A stretch of 9,623 bases of DNA from Acidimicrobium sp. UBA3029 (lineage in GTDB: Bacteria > Actinomycetota > Acidimicrobiia > Acidimicrobiales > Ilumatobacteraceae): the NCBI GenBank assembly GCA_002367695.1, contig DFDK01000055.1:9149-18771 (forward strand). Direction: 5' to 3'. Below are positions 6,478 to 9,623 of this stretch, piece after piece; the first letter of the stretch is position 1; the number at the start of each line of letters is the position of its first letter. The translations under genes were made by a program, and so were the position numbers. The notes beneath the pieces are model-generated. The model was not told the origin of the DNA. It did not search any database and was given only the letters and a program-made list of their open reading frames with translations.

Positions 6478-8763
6478 GTGAAAGACGCGCCAATTGCACG
6501 AATTTCATTGGGCTTAATTGGTATCGGACTTGTCCTAGCCGTGACCAACTCGCTGGTCAATTCTGTCGCCCTGAGTAACAAGATTTACTTCATTGCAACT
6601 GTGCAGCTCGCAATTGCTCTCCTGTTTGCAGTTCGCCTCAATAAACCAGATCGTGCCGTCTGGCCAGTCTTACTCTTAATCGTTCTATGTTCGTCTGTCG
6701 CGCAAATATTTGACGGAACATTCACCGCTCAACCAAGTCTGCAGGCAATTCCTGAATCATTATTTCTTGTAGTGCAGCTATTACTTGCAAGTGGATTGCT
6801 ATTCATAGTGAGCAGACGTTTAGGCAGCGACCCGCTTTCGGTATTAGTTGACGGACTTATCGTTGCACTTGGTGCATGGTTCTTCATCTGGAAAGTATTA
6901 TTGCAGCCAACAATCGGTACGCAGAGCATCACACCATTGATTTCCGTAATCCAGGGCTCAACACTTGGCATCAGTGCAATTGTCTTGTTCACACTCGCGA
7001 CACTGCTCTTTGGGGATTCAACGCGGAACGCATCGGTCTGGCTCGTGACAGGAGCAATCTCTTTAACATTGTTTGGCGATTTCTTGTATGCAGCAAATGA
7101 CGCTGGCCGTATCGACATCACCTCTACGTATTCATCCACTGCTTACATTTTTGGTTTATTCCTCGCCTCCGCTGCATTCATTCATCCATCTATCTCTTTG
7201 CTCACCGAACGCGGGCCAATCTTGACTCAGCGGCCACTCATGGGGAGACTGATCGTTACTACGGCCGCACTTATCTTGCCCGTTGTTGTACTTGCGCTCA
7301 CTAATCCCGTCGACTCAGTAGATCGTGTTGTGCAAACAATCTCTATTTTTGTGCTTACTGCAGCAGTGACTTCACGCATCATTCATTCCGTACGCGCAAA
7401 TGCCGCCACACAGCACCAACTCATCGAATCAGCGCAAACCGACGCGCTTACAGGGTTACCGAACCGCAGTCTGATGCTTGCCCTTGTCAACAACTCGTTG
7501 ATCACAGCAATGACAGAAGGACGTAAGCCGACAGTACTTTTCATTGACGTTGACAGATTCAAAAACATTAATGACTCGCTGGGTCACCAAGCCGGTGATG
7601 CAGTTCTCATTGCGGTGGCACAACGGTTGCGCAATGCCCTCCCCCATCGGTGTGCAGTCGCTCGTATTTCCGGTGATGAATTCGTCGTACTTGATCCAGA
7701 TACCCAAGATTCAAGTGATGCCATGCAACTTGCCAACAGAGTGCTCGAAAGTTTCTACGAGCCTCTCAATCTTCGTCAGGGAGATGTTTTTGTTTCTGCA
7801 TCTATCGGTGTTTCATCTTTTGATCCCTCCATTACATCAACGGCAGACGATCTTTTGCGACACGCCGACACTGCCATGTACCGTGCCAAAGACGCTGGAC
7901 GTAATTGCGTAGCCGTTTTTGATGAGTCAATGCTCGAGCGAGTCACACAGAGACTCGCGATAGAAACCGCTTTGTATCGGGCATTGGAACGCCGCGAATT
8001 GCGTCTTGTGCATCAACCAATAGTCGACATCGACATGGGTGATGTTGTCGGATTCGAAGCCCTTATGCGCTGGCAACGAGATGACGGCACGATGCTTTCA
8101 CCTGCCGAGTTCATTCCAATCGCTGAAGAAACCGGCACGATCGTGCCACTTGGCGCTTGGGCGCTTCTCGAAGCACTCACAACTCTACGCGGGTGGATCA
8201 CCCAGGGCATTTGTCGCAGTGATGCCACCATGTCGGTCAATGTTTCTCCGCGACAATTACATGACCCAAACTTTGTTGCTGTCGTTAACGAAGCATTGCT
8301 ACGTGCTCACGTACCGCCAGAACAACTTTGGCTTGAAGTGACAGAGAGCGTCATGATCGCTCAGCCTGAACAGGCCCTCGATGCACTCAATGCACTGTGT
8401 GCCCTAGGTGTTCGTATTGCCATCGACGACTTTGGCACCGGCTATTCAAGCCTTTCACTTTTGCAGAAGTTTCCAATTCAACGTCTCAAGATCGATAAGT
8501 CGTTTGTGAACGGTGTTGCGCAAGATGAAAGTGCTCGCTCCCTCGTGCGCACGATTATCGCAATGGGTGACTCGCTCGGTCTAGACATGGTTGCAGAGGG
8601 CATCGAGAGCGTCGAGCAATTGCAAATACTCGCCGAGATGAAGTGTGCAAAGGCGCAGGGCTTTCTTATTAGCCACCCAGTGCCGCCAGAGTCGATGGGC
8701 TCCACAATTGCATCACTCAATTCGTTCGGCGCGTGGAACAAGTTGCGCGGAAAAAAATCCTAA
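6478..8763 (+). CDS. Membrane-anchored bifunctional GGDEF-EAL cyclic di-GMP protein
   Basis: A 761-residue protein with three parts. Residues 1-305 hold about ten hydrophobic segments (near 7-27, 36-54, 60-78, 93-111, 119-141, 157-179, 185-206, 221-236, 257-276 and 286-302), an uncharacterised sensor that I cannot match to MHYT or a named MASE domain. A GGDEF domain follows at about 315-475 with LTGLPNR at 324-330, Asp357 and Asp359 in IDVDRF, and SGDEF at 398-402 in place of GGDEF. The RxxD inhibitory site is absent. The EAL domain (about 490-750) keeps Glu527 (EAL), Asn588, Glu623, Asp650-Asp651 (DDFGTGYSS), Lys671/Lys674 (KIDKSFV), Glu707 and Gln727, so phosphodiesterase activity is expected; cyclase or GTP-binding activity is possible. 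The start is GTG: no other start codon suits between the TAG at 6421 and there, and no Shine-Dalgarno site is seen. It ends 3 bp from the convergent DUF1295 gene. Confidence 0.93.
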   Translation: MKDAPIARISLGLIGIGLVLAVTNSLVNSVALSNKIYFIATVQLAIALLFAVRLNKPDRAVWPVLLLIVLCSSVAQIFDGTFTAQPSLQAIPESLFLVVQLLLASGLLFIVSRRLGSDPLSVLVDGLIVALGAWFFIWKVLLQPTIGTQSITPLISVIQGSTLGISAIVLFTLATLLFGDSTRNASVWLVTGAISLTLFGDFLYAANDAGRIDITSTYSSTAYIFGLFLASAAFIHPSISLLTERGPILTQRPLMGRLIVTTAALILPVVVLALTNPVDSVDRVVQTISIFVLTAAVTSRIIHSVRANAATQHQLIESAQTDALTGLPNRSLMLALVNNSLITAMTEGRKPTVLFIDVDRFKNINDSLGHQAGDAVLIAVAQRLRNALPHRCAVARISGDEFVVLDPDTQDSSDAMQLANRVLESFYEPLNLRQGDVFVSASIGVSSFDPSITSTADDLLRHADTAMYRAKDAGRNCVAVFDESMLERVTQRLAIETALYRALERRELRLVHQPIVDIDMGDVVGFEALMRWQRDDGTMLSPAEFIPIAEETGTIVPLGAWALLEALTTLRGWITQGICRSDATMSVNVSPRQLHDPNFVAVVNEALLRAHVPPEQLWLEVTESVMIAQPEQALDALNALCALGVRIAIDDFGTGYSSLSLLQKFPIQRLKIDKSFVNGVAQDESARSLVRTIIAMGDSLGLDMVAEGIESVEQLQILAEMKCAKAQGFLISHPVPPESMGSTIASLNSFGAWNKLRGKKS

Positions 8764-8775
8764 ACCTTATTTTTT
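8752..8775. terminator. Possible bidirectional A/T-rich terminator between convergent genes
   Basis: A perfect 7-bp inverted repeat, AAAAAAT and ATTTTTT with a 10-base loop, spans both stop codons (8761-8763 on plus, 8767-8769 on minus). On either strand the RNA would carry an A-rich arm followed by a loop and a run of at least six U. The stem has no G-C pairs, so as an intrinsic terminator it is weak; it is the only candidate at this junction. Confidence 0.35.
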
Positions 8776-9549
8776 GGGCATCCTCGGAATAAACGAGCTT
8801 GTTCGTCGCTGATATTCCTCGTATCCGGGTCGGCGCTTATTGATTGACTTCTCAAGAATCGGAACACCCGAATATTTCAATAACAAGATATTCATTACTA
8901 ACGCGCCAATTATCCCGAACAAACCAACACATGATTCGGCTGCGATGAGAGCTATTCCCCACCAAACGCACGCATCACCAAAATAGTTTGGGTGTCGTGT
9001 GAATTTCCACAGTCCTTTGTCCATCACTTTTCCGGCATTGGCACTGTTTGCCTTGAAACGAGCCAATTGAATATCGCCAACTGATTCGAAAAGAAAACCA
9101 GTAGCCCAGACCACGATGCCAATAACTCCGACAACACCGATATTCGCATTGTTGGTCATCTGTCCCAGCTGAACCGGCAGCGAAACAACCCACATCAGCG
9201 CGCCTTGCAAACCAAACACAATGAACAAACTCTTCAGGGCAAACTTTGAGCCATAGTGCTTCCTCATCGCCTGATAGCGAAAATCTTCGCCCTTGCCATG
9301 ATTACGCCACCACAAATATCCGCCAAGACGAACACCCCATAACGTTGTGAGTACTGCAAGCACGGTTCCTCGTTGAGAGTCAGCGTCCGATATTTTCCAC
9401 GCTGCCCATCCGACCATTACAAACCCCAGACCCCAAAAAATATCAACTATCGAGGCGTCCTTCTTAATAAGGCTCACGATCCACAGAGACACCATCATCG
9501 CGACGATATAAAGAGCGGTCAAACCAAGTACTTGCAAAGAAGAGTTCAT
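8767..9549 (-). CDS. DUF1295 family membrane protein (steroid 5-alpha-reductase-like/ICMT-like)
   Basis: A 260-residue polytopic membrane protein with about six or seven hydrophobic segments (near 5-27, 35-51, 62-80, 106-126, 137-158, 192-226). It has the family hallmarks: IVDIFWGLGF (34-43), WRNHGKGEDFRY (81-92), then GLWKFTRHPNYFGD (179-192) and the C-terminal SGVPILEKSINKRRPGYEEY (227-246). DUF1295 proteins are related to 3-oxo-5-alpha-steroid 4-dehydrogenases and isoprenylcysteine methyltransferases; the RHPNYFGD box is the shared cofactor-binding region. The native substrate of bacterial members is not established, though many lie near cyclopropane fatty acid synthase genes, which are not seen here. 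The start ATG 9549 begins the hydrophobic N-terminus directly. No Shine-Dalgarno site is visible. A promoter candidate lies about 45-70 bp upstream. Confidence 0.88.
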   Translation of the reverse strand: MNSSLQVLGLTALYIVAMMVSLWIVSLIKKDASIVDIFWGLGFVMVGWAAWKISDADSQRGTVLAVLTTLWGVRLGGYLWWRNHGKGEDFRYQAMRKHYGSKFALKSLFIVFGLQGALMWVVSLPVQLGQMTNNANIGVVGVIGIVVWATGFLFESVGDIQLARFKANSANAGKVMDKGLWKFTRHPNYFGDACVWWGIALIAAESCVGLFGIIGALVMNILLLKYSGVPILEKSINKRRPGYEEYQRRTSSFIPRMPKK

Positions 9550-9592
9550 ACAGACAAATGCTAGTTATTCGTTGGCACGTCTGCTGTATGGA

Positions 9593-9621
9593 AATAGACA
9601 CACCACAGCCATTGTTGACAA
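9593..9621 (-). promoter_or_regulatory. Candidate promoter of the DUF1295 gene
   Basis: On the minus strand TTGTCA (9616-9621, five of six matches to the -35 consensus) is separated by 17 bp from TCTATT (9593-9598, four of six matches to the -10). Transcription would begin near 9586, giving a leader of about 37 nt before ATG 9549. The same bases on the plus strand read TTGACA (9615-9620), a perfect -35 hexamer pointing out of the window, so the site may instead, or in addition, serve a divergent gene to the right. Confidence 0.35.
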
Positions 9622-9623
9622 AA

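Noticed and set aside
8729..8757. CGCG repeats followed by seven A near the GGDEF-EAL stop as an intrinsic terminator
   Set aside because: The stem is only 4 bp with a long loop, and it is followed by A rather than T on the coding strand.

Overview
The window looks like an ordinary chromosomal segment of a bacterium, most likely an actinomycetote. The reasons are the run phoH-ybeY-CNNM transporter with very tight overlaps, a menaquinone-type MenE ligase, frequent ATGA/TAATG gene junctions, several starts without a clear Shine-Dalgarno site, and a base composition near balanced rather than very GC-rich. A low-GC aquatic Acidimicrobiia-like lineage would fit, but this placement is an inference from style and gene order only. 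I see no mobile element, phage gene, CRISPR array, tRNA or rRNA.

Layout from left to right. Positions 1-2072 are on the plus strand: the 3' part of an acyl-CoA ligase (probably menE), joined through a TAATG junction to an MFS exporter. A minus-strand block follows from 6354 down to 2027: a small GNAT-like protein of unknown function, then after 66 bp phoH, ybeY, a CNNM/CorC-type membrane protein and a short-chain dehydrogenase. The last four overlap by 8, 4 and 4 bp, so they are almost certainly one translationally coupled operon. The last gene overlaps the convergent MFS gene by 46 bp. A 123-bp divergent intergenic region (6355-6477), holding a perfect small inverted repeat, separates this block from a plus-strand membrane-anchored GGDEF-EAL protein (6478-8763). 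That gene converges, with only 3 bp between stop codons, on a minus-strand DUF1295 membrane protein (8767-9549). The last 74 bp are upstream DNA of that gene and carry a plausible promoter.

How the genes work together. PhoH and YbeY are conserved RNA-metabolism and ribosome-maturation factors, and the CNNM protein is their usual neighbour, linked to Mg2+/Co2+ homeostasis. The SDR is translated from the same message but its substrate is unknown. MenE makes a menaquinone intermediate. The GGDEF-EAL protein would turn over cyclic di-GMP at the membrane; all the EAL catalytic positions I could check are present, and the GGDEF motif is the SGDEF variant without an RxxD inhibitory site.

I found no convincing evidence of an undescribed system. 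The least explained items are the GNAT-like protein upstream of phoH, the intergenic inverted repeat, the novel-looking ten-helix sensor of the GGDEF-EAL protein, and the two very compact convergent gene ends. All sites are read by eye; no database comparison was possible.
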